Positions 26,020 to 33,910 of a DNA stretch of 64,000 bases are shown here, piece by piece. Each line of letters starts with the position of its first letter. The stretch's first letter is position 1. This stretch comes from Denitromonas sp. (GTDB lineage: Bacteria > Pseudomonadota > Gammaproteobacteria > Burkholderiales > Rhodocyclaceae): assembly GCF_034676725.1 (NCBI RefSeq), contig NZ_JAUCBR010000004.1:4368001-4432000 (forward strand), written 5' to 3'. The position numbers and the translations under genes are program-made. The notes under the pieces were generated by a model. It was given only the letters and a program-made list of their open reading frames with translations, did no database searches and was not told where the DNA came from.

Positions 26020-26213
26020 GCTGCAAGGAAGTCTCCTATCTGATCTCCGCAGCGCAGGACCGCCCGCTGCGCGTGGTCGAGCGCATGCAGCTCGAGTTGC
26101 ATCTGGCCATGTGCAAGGGTTGCACCAACCTGCGCAAGCAGATGGACTTTCTGCGCGGCGCGATCCGCCGCGGCCCACCGGCGGCCGACGACGACACCCC
26201 GGCCGATCGCTGA
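26013..26213 (+). CDS. Small zinc-finger protein, probable soluble anti-sigma factor
   Basis: A 66-residue protein with the H-x3-C-x2-C motif (HLAMCKGC) of ZAS anti-sigma domains and a short Cys/acidic N-terminus (MLSCKEVSYLISAAQD). It has no membrane segment. The ATG overlaps the sigma factor's TGA by seven bases. It most likely binds the upstream sigma factor, perhaps responding to redox or zinc; that is inferred from layout. Confidence 0.8.
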   Translation: MLSCKEVSYLISAAQDRPLRVVERMQLELHLAMCKGCTNLRKQMDFLRGAIRRGPPAADDDTPADR

Positions 26214-26214
26214 G

Positions 26215-26991
26215 ATGCCGGACACAGGCGCTGCCACGGACGAGGCGCCGCTGGCGATTCTCTATCGCGACGACCACCTCGTCGCCATCCACAAGCCGGC
26301 CGGGCTGCTGGTCCACCGCACGGCGCTCGACCGCCACGAAACCCGCTTTGCCGTACAGTTGCTGCGCGACCAGATCGGCCAGCATGTGTGGCCCGCCCAC
26401 CGGCTCGACCGCGGCACCTCCGGCGTGCTGGTGTTTGCCCTCGACGCGGACACCGCCGGTCGCCTCGGCCAGCAGTTCGAAGCGCAAACCGTCGCCAAGC
26501 GCTATGTGGCCGTCGTGCGCGGCCATCCGCCCGAATCGGGGCTGATCGATCATCCACTGACCCGTCAGCGCGACGACAACGAGTGGGTCGATCCGGGCGC
26601 GCAGACCGCGGCGCAGCCGGCGCGCACGACGTTCCAGCGCCTGGCCACCATCGAGCTACCGATCGCTGTCGACCGCTACCCCACCAGCCGCTATGCGCTG
26701 CTGCAGGTCGCCCCCGAAACCGGCCGCAAGCACCAGATCCGCCGCCATCTCAAGCACATCAGCCACCCCATCATCGGCGACGCCACCCATGGCAAGGGCC
26801 GGCACAACCGCATGTTTGCCGCGCACTTCGGCTGCCAGCGCCTGCTGCTGGCCAGCACCGACCTGTGGCTGGACCACCCCGTCAGCGGTCAGCGCCTGCA
26901 CCTGCACGCCGCGCCCGCGTCCGATTTCATGGCCTTGCTCGACCACTTCGGCTGGCGTGCCGCGCTGCAAATTCAATCACCGCCGCTGTAA
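26215..26991 (+). CDS. truC: tRNA pseudouridine(65) synthase TruC
   Basis: A 258-residue RluA-family pseudouridine synthase. The catalytic Asp is in AHRLDRGTSGVLVFALD. ILYRDDHLVAIHKPAGLLVH, DQIGQHVWPAHRL and APETGRKHQIRRHLKHI match TruC more than RluA or RluC. It starts 1 base after the anti-sigma stop, so it is probably in the same operon. Confidence 0.9.
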   Translation: MPDTGAATDEAPLAILYRDDHLVAIHKPAGLLVHRTALDRHETRFAVQLLRDQIGQHVWPAHRLDRGTSGVLVFALDADTAGRLGQQFEAQTVAKRYVAVVRGHPPESGLIDHPLTRQRDDNEWVDPGAQTAAQPARTTFQRLATIELPIAVDRYPTSRYALLQVAPETGRKHQIRRHLKHISHPIIGDATHGKGRHNRMFAAHFGCQRLLLASTDLWLDHPVSGQRLHLHAAPASDFMALLDHFGWRAALQIQSPPL

Positions 26992-27081
26992 GCTTTTCGC
27001 ACGCGCCGGGGTCTGATCCCCCACAGCAGGTCGATTGCCAACGCATCGACCGTACCACCGCCCCCACACAGGAGACGGCGC

Positions 27082-28047
27082 ATGCTCGCCACCTTGCCCC
27101 TGCTTCGCAAGACCGCATTCCCCGCGCTGACCCGCAGCCGCATCGAAACCCTGCAGATCAACCTCGGCTACCGCTGCAACCAGCAATGCCTGCACTGCCA
27201 CGTCAACGCCGGCCCCAAGCGCACCGAGGAAATGGACAGCGACACCATCGACGCCATCCTGCGTTTCGTCGATGCCACGCCGGACGTGCGCATGCTCGAC
27301 CTTACCGGCGGCGCGCCGGAGCTCAACCCGCACTTCCGCCGCCTGGTGGTCTCGGCGCGCGCTCGCGGCCTGCGCGTCATCGACCGCTGCAACCTGACCA
27401 TTCTGAGCGAACCGGGCTACGAAACGCTGGCCGCCTTCCTCGCCGAGCACGGCGTCGAGGTCGTCGCCTCGCTACCCTGTTATCTCGAAGACAACGTCAA
27501 TGCCCAGCGCGGCAAGGGCGTATTCGAAGCGAGCATCAAGGGCCTCAAGCAGCTCAACGCACTCGGCTACGGCCAGCCCGACAGCGCCCTGACGCTCAAC
27601 CTGGTCTACAACCCCCAGGGCGCCGCCCTGCCACCACCGCAAGCGCCGCTCGAAGCGGCCTACAAGACGCACCTCGGCGAACACTTCGGCATCGTCTTCA
27701 ACCAGCTGTTCACGCTGGCCAACATGCCGATCCAGCGCTTCGGCTCCACCCTGCTGTCCAGGGGCGAGTTCAACCGCTACATGGATCTGCTGCAGTCCGC
27801 CCACCGCGCGGACAACCTGCCCGGCGTGATGTGCCGCACCCAGATCAGCATCGACTGGCAGGGCAACCTGTATGACTGCGACTTCAACCAGATGCTCGAC
27901 ATGCACACCGAAGACGCCGACGGCCGCCCGCTCACCATCCACCAAGTCACCGCACAGCAACTCGAAGGCGGCCGCATTCAGGTCGCCGGCCACTGCTATG
28001 GCTGCACCGCCGGCCAGGGTTCGAGCTGCGGCGGCGCGCTGAGCTGA
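27082..28047 (+). CDS. arsS: Arsenosugar biosynthesis radical SAM protein ArsS
   Basis: A 321-residue radical SAM enzyme. The iron-sulfur Cys motif CNQQCLHC is near residue 33 and GGAPELNP near residue 80. The C-terminal DUF3641 part ends CYGCTAGQGSSCGG. ArsS makes the 5'-deoxyadenosyl-arsenic bond in arsenosugar synthesis; the family was earlier called radical SAM/Cys-rich selenodomain protein. GGAGAC precedes the ATG. A symporter gene follows 15 bases downstream. No arsM is in the window. Confidence 0.92.
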   Translation: MLATLPLLRKTAFPALTRSRIETLQINLGYRCNQQCLHCHVNAGPKRTEEMDSDTIDAILRFVDATPDVRMLDLTGGAPELNPHFRRLVVSARARGLRVIDRCNLTILSEPGYETLAAFLAEHGVEVVASLPCYLEDNVNAQRGKGVFEASIKGLKQLNALGYGQPDSALTLNLVYNPQGAALPPPQAPLEAAYKTHLGEHFGIVFNQLFTLANMPIQRFGSTLLSRGEFNRYMDLLQSAHRADNLPGVMCRTQISIDWQGNLYDCDFNQMLDMHTEDADGRPLTIHQVTAQQLEGGRIQVAGHCYGCTAGQGSSCGGALS

Positions 28048-28062
28048 CGGGGGACGCCGATC

Positions 28063-29460
28063 ATGGATCTGTCCAACACGCTGGGCGTCTACTTCTGGGG
28101 CTTTCTGGTGGTTTTCGGCGGGGTGATGTATTTGATCTCGCCCAAAGCCAAGGACGAAGGCGGCTTCTTCCGCGGCACCGACGCCAAAGGCCGGCCGGCC
28201 TCCACCTGGGCCTTGATGATGAGCATCTTCATCAGCTGGATCTTCGCCAAGTCGGTGACCAACGCCGCCAACCTCGGCGCCGCCTACGGCATCGTCGGCG
28301 GCCTGGCCTACGCCACCTACTGGCTGTCGATTCCCTTTGCCGGCTGGGTCATCTACCGCCTGCGCACCCGCGAAGGGGCCACCGGCCTGGTGCCTTTCCT
28401 GATCGGCAAATACGGCCGCTTCGCCGCCATGGCCTTCTCCGCCGCCATCCTCATCCGCCTGTACAACGAGGTGTGGAGCAACACTGCGGTGGTGGGCGGC
28501 TACTACGGCGAGGCCGGCAGCTTCGGCTTCATCGCCTCGGCGCTGCTGTTTACCGCCGCCGTGCTGCTCTACAGCCTCAAGGGCGGGCTGCGCAGCTCGA
28601 TCTTCACCGACGTGATCCAGGCCGTGGTGTTCGTGCTCTTCCTCGGCCTGGTGCTGGTGTGGATCGTGCCCACGCACGGCCCGGTGGCACTGCTCACCGA
28701 GGGCCGCTTCGCCCTCGATGCGGGCGCCGACCTGTTGCTGGTGGCGCTGCTTCAGGTGCTGTCCTACCCCTTCCACGACCCGGTGCTCACCGACCGCGGC
28801 TTCATCACCCGCGAGAAGACCATGCTGCGCGCCTTCATCGTCGCCGGCGTGCTCGGCTTCGTCGCCATCCTGGCCTTCAGTCTGGTCGGCGTGCATGCCA
28901 AGCTCGAAGGCATCGCGGCCGCCGGCAATGCCCCGGCGCAGGTGGCCAAAGGCCTCGGCCTGGCCGGCTTCTTCGCCATGAGCGTGGTGATGATCTCCTC
29001 GGCCGCCTCGACGCTGGACTCGACCTTCACCTCGCTGTCCAAGTCGGTGGCGCACGAGCTGCCGCTGCTCGCCGGCAAGACGCCCGGCACCCGCGCCATC
29101 CGCAACGGCGTGGTGACCATGGTGGTGTTCGCCCTGCTCGGCAACCTGCCGATGATTGCCGGCACCGACATCCTCAAGGCCACCACGCTGTCGGGCACCA
29201 TGGTCATTGGTCTGGCGCCGGTATTTTTGCTGTCGCGCTGGGTGGGCTACTCGCCGCTGTCCTTCCACCTCGCCTTCTGGACCGGAATGACGCTGGGCGT
29301 GATGCTCGCGCTCGGGGCGATTCCCGCCAGCTGGGCCATCGGCACCGGCAAGTACGGCCTGCTGCTGGGCACCAACCTGTACGGGCTGATCCTGTGCACC
29401 GCCGGCTTCCTGCTGCCACTGGCGCTCGGCCATCGCCGCAGCGCCACCGAAGCGGCATGA
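28063..29460 (+). CDS. Sodium:solute symporter family protein
   Basis: A 465-residue integral membrane protein with about 12-13 hydrophobic segments, typical SSS fold. MMSIFISWIFAKSVTNAAN near the N-terminus and VVMISSAASTLDSTFTSLS (Na+-site region) support it. The substrate is unknown. Its position between arsS and a phosphoesterase-like gene (4-base overlap) hints at an arsenic-sugar or nucleoside-related role, by context only. Confidence 0.85.
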   Translation: MDLSNTLGVYFWGFLVVFGGVMYLISPKAKDEGGFFRGTDAKGRPASTWALMMSIFISWIFAKSVTNAANLGAAYGIVGGLAYATYWLSIPFAGWVIYRLRTREGATGLVPFLIGKYGRFAAMAFSAAILIRLYNEVWSNTAVVGGYYGEAGSFGFIASALLFTAAVLLYSLKGGLRSSIFTDVIQAVVFVLFLGLVLVWIVPTHGPVALLTEGRFALDAGADLLLVALLQVLSYPFHDPVLTDRGFITREKTMLRAFIVAGVLGFVAILAFSLVGVHAKLEGIAAAGNAPAQVAKGLGLAGFFAMSVVMISSAASTLDSTFTSLSKSVAHELPLLAGKTPGTRAIRNGVVTMVVFALLGNLPMIAGTDILKATTLSGTMVIGLAPVFLLSRWVGYSPLSFHLAFWTGMTLGVMLALGAIPASWAIGTGKYGLLLGTNLYGLILCTAGFLLPLALGHRRSATEAA

Positions 29461-30383
29461 GCGAGGCCGGCCGCGTCTGTCCGCTGCGCTATCGCTATGG
29501 CGCAGCGGCGATCCGCACCGCGCCGGAGCGTGTTGCCGACACGCTGTACGTGGTCGGCGGCCTGTATGGCAACACCGCCGCGCTCGATGCGCTGCAGGCC
29601 ATGGTCGCCGCCGAGCCGGGGCCGGTGACGCTATGCTTCAACGGCGACTTCAACTGGTTCAACGTCGATGACGCCACATTTGCGCAGATCAACGACGCGG
29701 TGCTGGCGCATGATGCCACCCTCGGCAATGTCGAGGCCGAGTTGCAGCCCGGCGCCGATGACGCCGGCTGCGGCTGTGCCTATCCAGCGGCCGTGGCGGC
29801 GGCGGTCGTCGCGCGGTCCAACCGCATTCATGCCCGGCTCAAGGCCACCGCCTCGCGTCACCCCGACCACCTCGCCAGGCTGGCCGTCTTGCCGATGTTT
29901 GCCCGCTACCGTGTCGGCACGCTGCGGGTCGGCGTGGTGCATGGCGATGCCACGGCGCTGGCCGGCTGGGACTTCGATGTGGCGCACATCGACGACCCCG
30001 CGCACCAGGCAACGCTGATTGCCGCCTTCGAGGCGGCCGATGTTGACGTCTTCGCCAGCAGCCACACCTGCACCCCGGTGTGCCGGCAGATCGCCCCCGG
30101 CAAGGTACTCATCAACAATGGTGCCGCCGGCCTGCCCAACTTCCACGCCACGCGGCATGGCATCGTCACCCGCATCGGCCGCCAGCCGGGCCCGCATCCG
30201 GCCGAATACGGCCTCGGCCACGGCAGCCAGCGCATCGAGGCGCTGGCCCTGCACTACGACGCGGCGGCCTGGCAGGCGCGCTTTCTGGCCAACTGGCCGG
30301 CCGGGAGCGATGCACACCAGTCGTATTTCGCACGCATCGCGCATGGCCCGGCCTTCACCCGGGCCCAGGCCGCCCCCGGTTGA
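29457..30383 (+). CDS. Divergent calcineurin-like phosphoesterase family protein
   Basis: A 308-residue protein overlapping the symporter by ATGA. Its layout resembles metallophosphoesterases: VVGGLYGNTAALDAL aligns with the usual D-x-H-G-N motif but lacks both the Asp and the His. FNGDFNWF, VVHGDAT and SSHTC resemble later motifs. So metal binding is likely altered. In arsenosugar-type gene neighbourhoods a phosphatase role is plausible, but activity is unproven. Confidence 0.65.
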   Translation: MSEAGRVCPLRYRYGAAAIRTAPERVADTLYVVGGLYGNTAALDALQAMVAAEPGPVTLCFNGDFNWFNVDDATFAQINDAVLAHDATLGNVEAELQPGADDAGCGCAYPAAVAAAVVARSNRIHARLKATASRHPDHLARLAVLPMFARYRVGTLRVGVVHGDATALAGWDFDVAHIDDPAHQATLIAAFEAADVDVFASSHTCTPVCRQIAPGKVLINNGAAGLPNFHATRHGIVTRIGRQPGPHPAEYGLGHGSQRIEALALHYDAAAWQARFLANWPAGSDAHQSYFARIAHGPAFTRAQAAPG

Positions 30384-30423
30384 CGCAAAACGGCCGGGAA
30401 GAACGCCCCGGCCGTTTTGCGTC
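30382..30423. terminator. Bidirectional terminator between convergent genes
   Basis: A perfect 17-base inverted repeat (GACGCAAAACGGCCGGG and its complement) with a 7-base loop. A's and T's in the arms make it work both ways, for the phosphoesterase gene and the PEP-CTERM gene. Confidence 0.9.
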
Positions 30424-30435
30424 ACGCGCCTCCGG

Positions 30436-31371
30436 TCAGGCGCTGCGCCGACGCACCCGGTGCGCCAGACCGGCCAGGCCGACCAGCATCATCGCCCACG
30501 TCTCGGGCTCGGGCACCGGCGAGAGCACGAACAGGCGCGAGTTGGGCGTGCCGGAATCCTCGGCCACCAGGTAGATGCGGCCGAGTTCATCGACCGTGAC
30601 ACCTTCGATCGCCTGGCTGGTGATGCCGGACAGGTCGAAGCGGCTTAAGGTGTTGCCGGCGCGGTCGATCTCCAGCAGCGTCTGCGAGCCGAGGCTGAGC
30701 ACCAGCAGGTTGTCCGCCGCGGCGGTGCCGGCCAGTGCGTCGATGGGCGAGAGCGTCTGCACATCGGACAGCGTGCTCAGGCCCAGGGTGTTGGCGTCGA
30801 ACAGCGGCGTCATGGTCGAAATGCCGCCGCCGGCAGCAAAGCTCAGGGTGCCGGCACGCACTTCCAGCGGGCTGTCCTGCTTGACCGACACGAAGCTGCC
30901 ATCGCGCGGATCGTAGCTGATGCCCTCGATGCCGTTGTTGGCGTACGGATAGTCGGAAATCGAGGCCCACGGCGCACTGGCCAGCGACACGCTGCCGCCG
31001 GGCACATAGCTGAACAGGAAGGCGTCCTGCAGGCGCTCCTCGGCCACCACCAGCATGCCGCCACCGAGATAGGTCAGGCCTTCGGCATCGTTATGGCGGG
31101 TGGCCGCCGGCCAGCCGGAGAAGCGCATCGAGGAGAGCGTCTGGCCGGTCAGCGACACCTCGACCACGCCTTCGCCTTCGTCACCGACGAAAAACAGCGA
31201 ATTGCGGTCGCGGGCATAGGTGATGGCCGACGCCTCCAGGCCCATGGTACCGAGCCGGTCGAGCGCGTAGTTGCCAGTCACGGTGTAGGACGACAGGTCG
31301 ATCGAGTTCGCGGCGTGGGCGAGCGAGCCGCTCAGCGCCAGCACGGCGGCAAGACAATGCATGCGTTTCAT
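30436..31371 (-). CDS. PEP-CTERM protein with SdiA-regulated/esterase-like beta-propeller domain
   Basis: A 311-residue exported protein: signal peptide (MKRMHCLAAVLALSGSLAHA), then a repetitive beta-rich region with 'SdiA-regulated'-like motifs (EGLTYLGGGMLVVAEERLQ). The C-terminus is VPEPETWAMMLVGLAGLAHR followed by basic residues, a PEP-CTERM sorting tag. Exosortase would cut it for surface display. The ATG at 31371 begins the signal peptide. It faces a second PEP-CTERM gene upstream on the same strand. Confidence 0.83.
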   Translation of the reverse strand: MKRMHCLAAVLALSGSLAHAANSIDLSSYTVTGNYALDRLGTMGLEASAITYARDRNSLFFVGDEGEGVVEVSLTGQTLSSMRFSGWPAATRHNDAEGLTYLGGGMLVVAEERLQDAFLFSYVPGGSVSLASAPWASISDYPYANNGIEGISYDPRDGSFVSVKQDSPLEVRAGTLSFAAGGGISTMTPLFDANTLGLSTLSDVQTLSPIDALAGTAAADNLLVLSLGSQTLLEIDRAGNTLSRFDLSGITSQAIEGVTVDELGRIYLVAEDSGTPNSRLFVLSPVPEPETWAMMLVGLAGLAHRVRRRSA

Positions 31372-31384
31372 GTGCGCCCCCCAA

Positions 31385-32056
31385 TCAACGCGCCGCGCGG
31401 CGACGCGCGATGCCACCGACCAGGGCCAGCCCGGCCAGCATCATGGCGTAGGTTTCGGGCTCCGGCACCGGCGCCGCCACATAAAAGCCCGGGTTGCCGA
31501 TGTCGCCACTGGTCGACACATAGGAGCCAAAGCGATCGCCGGCGCTGGCCAGCACCCAGTTGGCGGTCACGGTGGTACCGGCCAGGTCGGCCGCGCTGAG
31601 CGGGTTGCCGGTGGCGTTCTGGGTGCGCACCGTACCCGCGTAGATCTGGTCGCCATAGGTCAGGCGGTCGATCAGGCTGCCCGAGGCATCGAACAGGTTG
31701 ATTTCATCGCCGCGGCCGATGTTGTTGGTGTAGCCACCGAGCACCTTCACGCTGGCCGCCAGCGACCAGTCGGCGCGGAACACCGCCTCGGCGGTCTCGG
31801 TGATGATCACCGACTCACCAACGCCGACCAGGCCGAGGCCGGACAGATCGAACACGCCGGCCAGGCGGCTGTCGTCGTCATAGCTCCAGCCGGTGAAATC
31901 CACCGCCGTGCTGCCCATGTTGGTGAACTCGATGAATTCGCCCCCATTGCCGCTGTACATCCACTCGGTGATCTGGATATCCGCCACCGACACCGCCGCA
32001 GCGGCCTGCCCCGACAGCAGCATGGCCGCGCCGAACCCGAAAAGCATTTTCTTCAT
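31385..32056 (-). CDS. PEP-CTERM protein with a lamin-tail-like domain
   Basis: A 223-residue exported protein with signal peptide (MKKMLFGFGAAMLLSGQAAAA). ITEWMYSGNGGEFIEFTNMG and VDFTGWSYDDDS match bacterial lamin-tail domains. The C-terminus VPEPETYAMMLAGLALVG plus Arg is a PEP-CTERM tag. It lies just 13 bases before the SdiA-type gene, so both probably form a unit. No exosortase is in the window. Confidence 0.85.
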   Translation of the reverse strand: MKKMLFGFGAAMLLSGQAAAAVSVADIQITEWMYSGNGGEFIEFTNMGSTAVDFTGWSYDDDSRLAGVFDLSGLGLVGVGESVIITETAEAVFRADWSLAASVKVLGGYTNNIGRGDEINLFDASGSLIDRLTYGDQIYAGTVRTQNATGNPLSAADLAGTTVTANWVLASAGDRFGSYVSTSGDIGNPGFYVAAPVPEPETYAMMLAGLALVGGIARRRAAR

Positions 32057-32262
32057 CTGTCTGACCTCAATGATTTTTGTTGGGCCACTGCGACGCCCGT
32101 ACCGCCCGGCACGGCGCGTCGCATGGTGGTGGACGCATGCTAGCGATGCGGTATGACGATTCGACGACAGCCCCGGCCGGCGAGGCACGTGAACGCCACC
32201 GCGGCTCAATATCCGCCCGCCCGCGCCGTTATCAATCGCACAGACCCATCGGATCGCCCCCC

Positions 32263-33159
32263 ATGCCCTTCTGGCCCTTCGCCCGCCATCGTCAGGACCC
32301 CCGCAACGCCCAACAACTGATGCACACCCTGCTGGCCATGGCCTGGGTGGTCGAAGCGCGCGACCCGTACACCGGCGGCCACCTGTGGCTGGTCTCCCGC
32401 CTGGCCGAGACGCTCGCCCGCCGGGCCGGGCTGAGCGAACGGGACGTGGCGCGCATCGCGATTGGCGGCTTTTTGCATGACCTGGGCAAGATCGGCATTC
32501 CCGATGCCATCCTGCGCAAGCCGGAACCGCTGACGGACGAGGAATTCGACGTGGTGCGCACCCATCCGGCCGTCGGCGCCCGCCTGCTGGCCGGCCATCC
32601 GCTGGCGGCACTGGCGGCCGACGCGGTGCTGGCCCACCACGAACGGCCCGACGGCCGCGGCTACCCGGCCGGCTTGCGCGCCGACGACATCCCGGGCGAC
32701 GCCCGCGTCATCGGCATCTGCGACGCCTTCGACGCCATGACCAGCGCCCGCCCCTATCGCAAGGGGATGCCCATCGACGCGGCGCTGGAACTCATCCGCC
32801 AACACCTGGGCAGCCAGTTCGACCCGCGCTTCGGCGAGCACTTCCTCGGCCTGGCGCCCACTGGCGTGCTCGAACACATCGTCGGCCACAGCGACGACGG
32901 CATTCCGCTGCTCGACTGCATGATGTGCGGCCCCACCTTGGTGGCGCGGCGCGAGCAGACCACCGGCGACACCCTGTTCTGCCCCCGGTGCACCGGCGAA
33001 TACCAACTCACCACCGGCACCGACGGCAAACTGGAAGCCCGACAGACAGGCCGCGTCGGCCTGGCCGCCGATCTCGCCCCGGTCGCCGACAGCGGCCTCA
33101 TCCAGCGCTTTCTCGATGGCGCGGCACGCAGCGCGCTGGCGAGCGGCCTGATCGCCTAG
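32263..33159 (+). CDS. HD-GYP domain protein with a C-terminal Cys-x2-Cys pair region
   Basis: A 298-residue protein. The HD pair is in FLHDLGKIGIPD (near residue 72) and the GYP part in HHERPDGRGYP (near residue 126), the signature of cyclic-di-GMP phosphodiesterases. An N-terminal His lies in VEARDPYTGGHLW. The C-terminal ~80 residues add CMMC and CPRC, suggesting a zinc ribbon. I chose the ATG at 32263. There is no receiver or membrane segment. It stands alone between minus-strand genes. Confidence 0.85.
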   Translation: MPFWPFARHRQDPRNAQQLMHTLLAMAWVVEARDPYTGGHLWLVSRLAETLARRAGLSERDVARIAIGGFLHDLGKIGIPDAILRKPEPLTDEEFDVVRTHPAVGARLLAGHPLAALAADAVLAHHERPDGRGYPAGLRADDIPGDARVIGICDAFDAMTSARPYRKGMPIDAALELIRQHLGSQFDPRFGEHFLGLAPTGVLEHIVGHSDDGIPLLDCMMCGPTLVARREQTTGDTLFCPRCTGEYQLTTGTDGKLEARQTGRVGLAADLAPVADSGLIQRFLDGAARSALASGLIA

Positions 33160-33165
33160 GACGAA

Positions 33166-33190
33166 AAAAAACCCGGTCGAAACCGGGTCT
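33166..33190 (-). terminator. Terminator after infA
   Basis: On the minus strand ACCCGGT-TTCG-ACCGGGT is followed by T's, a clean intrinsic terminator. On the plus strand an A-run precedes the stem, and only a weak T-run follows. Confidence 0.85.
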
Positions 33191-33208
33191 GTCGTGTGTC
33201 GCGCGCGC

Positions 33209-33448
33209 TTAGTGCGTGCGGCGCTGGACTTCCTTGTGGCGGAAGCTGATGCGCGCCTTGGACAGATCGTAGGGCGACATTTCCAGCGTGACGCGGTCGC
33301 CCGCCAGGATCCGGATGCGGAACTTGCGCATCTTGCCCGAAGCATAGGCGGCAACATCCATGCCGTTGTCGAGCTTGACCAGAAAACGGGCATCGCGAAG
33401 CACTTCCTGCACCACACCTTCGAACTGGATCATTTCTTCTTTGGCCAT
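33209..33448 (-). CDS. infA: Translation initiation factor IF-1
   Basis: A 79-residue S1-fold protein beginning MAKEEMIQFEGVVQEVLRDA with AYASGKMRKFRIRILAGDRV, the IF-1 pattern. It blocks the ribosomal A-site during initiation. It is somewhat longer at the C-terminus (EVQRRTH). Upstream lies a 462-bp gap with a possible distant promoter. Confidence 0.94.
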   Translation of the reverse strand: MAKEEMIQFEGVVQEVLRDARFLVKLDNGMDVAAYASGKMRKFRIRILAGDRVTLEMSPYDLSKARISFRHKEVQRRTH

Positions 33449-33910
33449 AAATTTTTCTCCTAATCTGTTGTGGGGTCCGGCGACGCCATCGGTGCGTCCG
33501 TAGCACGCTGCGTCGCTCACGACTGGCGAGCGCGCCGGATTGAATGCATTTGCTGGCGGCGGGCAATTGATGCCCAGAGCCGACGGGCAGCCCGGAAGCG
33601 GAGCTTCCGGACGCAATTGACGGGACCACGCCCGACGTTCCGGCCACTCCGGCGCCAAGAAGGCCTGCCAGAATGGCGGGTAGGACGGCGCTTGTGCGCC
33701 ATGCTGAATCGGTGCGGCCCCAACGCGAGCGGATCCGCGACCGAGATAAGGGCTTCATTCTACTCGATTTTTGTGCGCGGCACAAAAAACTTGGCCAGTA
33801 TCGGCACAATTGACTGTCAGGTTTGCCCCCCCGGCACGGTCTGAACCATCACACACCTGCGAGCCGTCACGGCGGCCCCAGGCAAACAGATCACGGAGCG
33901 CCGTCAGGCC
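33449..33910. other. 462-bp intergenic region upstream of infA and the fusion flavoprotein gene
   Basis: No coding potential is recognised. The notable parts are a palindrome and a minus-strand promoter-like sequence at 33757-33790. If that promoter drives infA, the 5' leader would be about 300 bases. Confidence 0.45.
33757..33790 (-). promoter_or_regulatory. Promoter-like sequence overlapping a palindrome, possibly for infA
   Basis: On the minus strand TTGTGC (33780-33785) and TAGAAT (33757-33762) are 17 bases apart. The -35 lies inside a near-perfect inverted repeat, TTTTTGTGC-GCG-GCACAAAAA (about 33768-33788). Confidence 0.45.
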
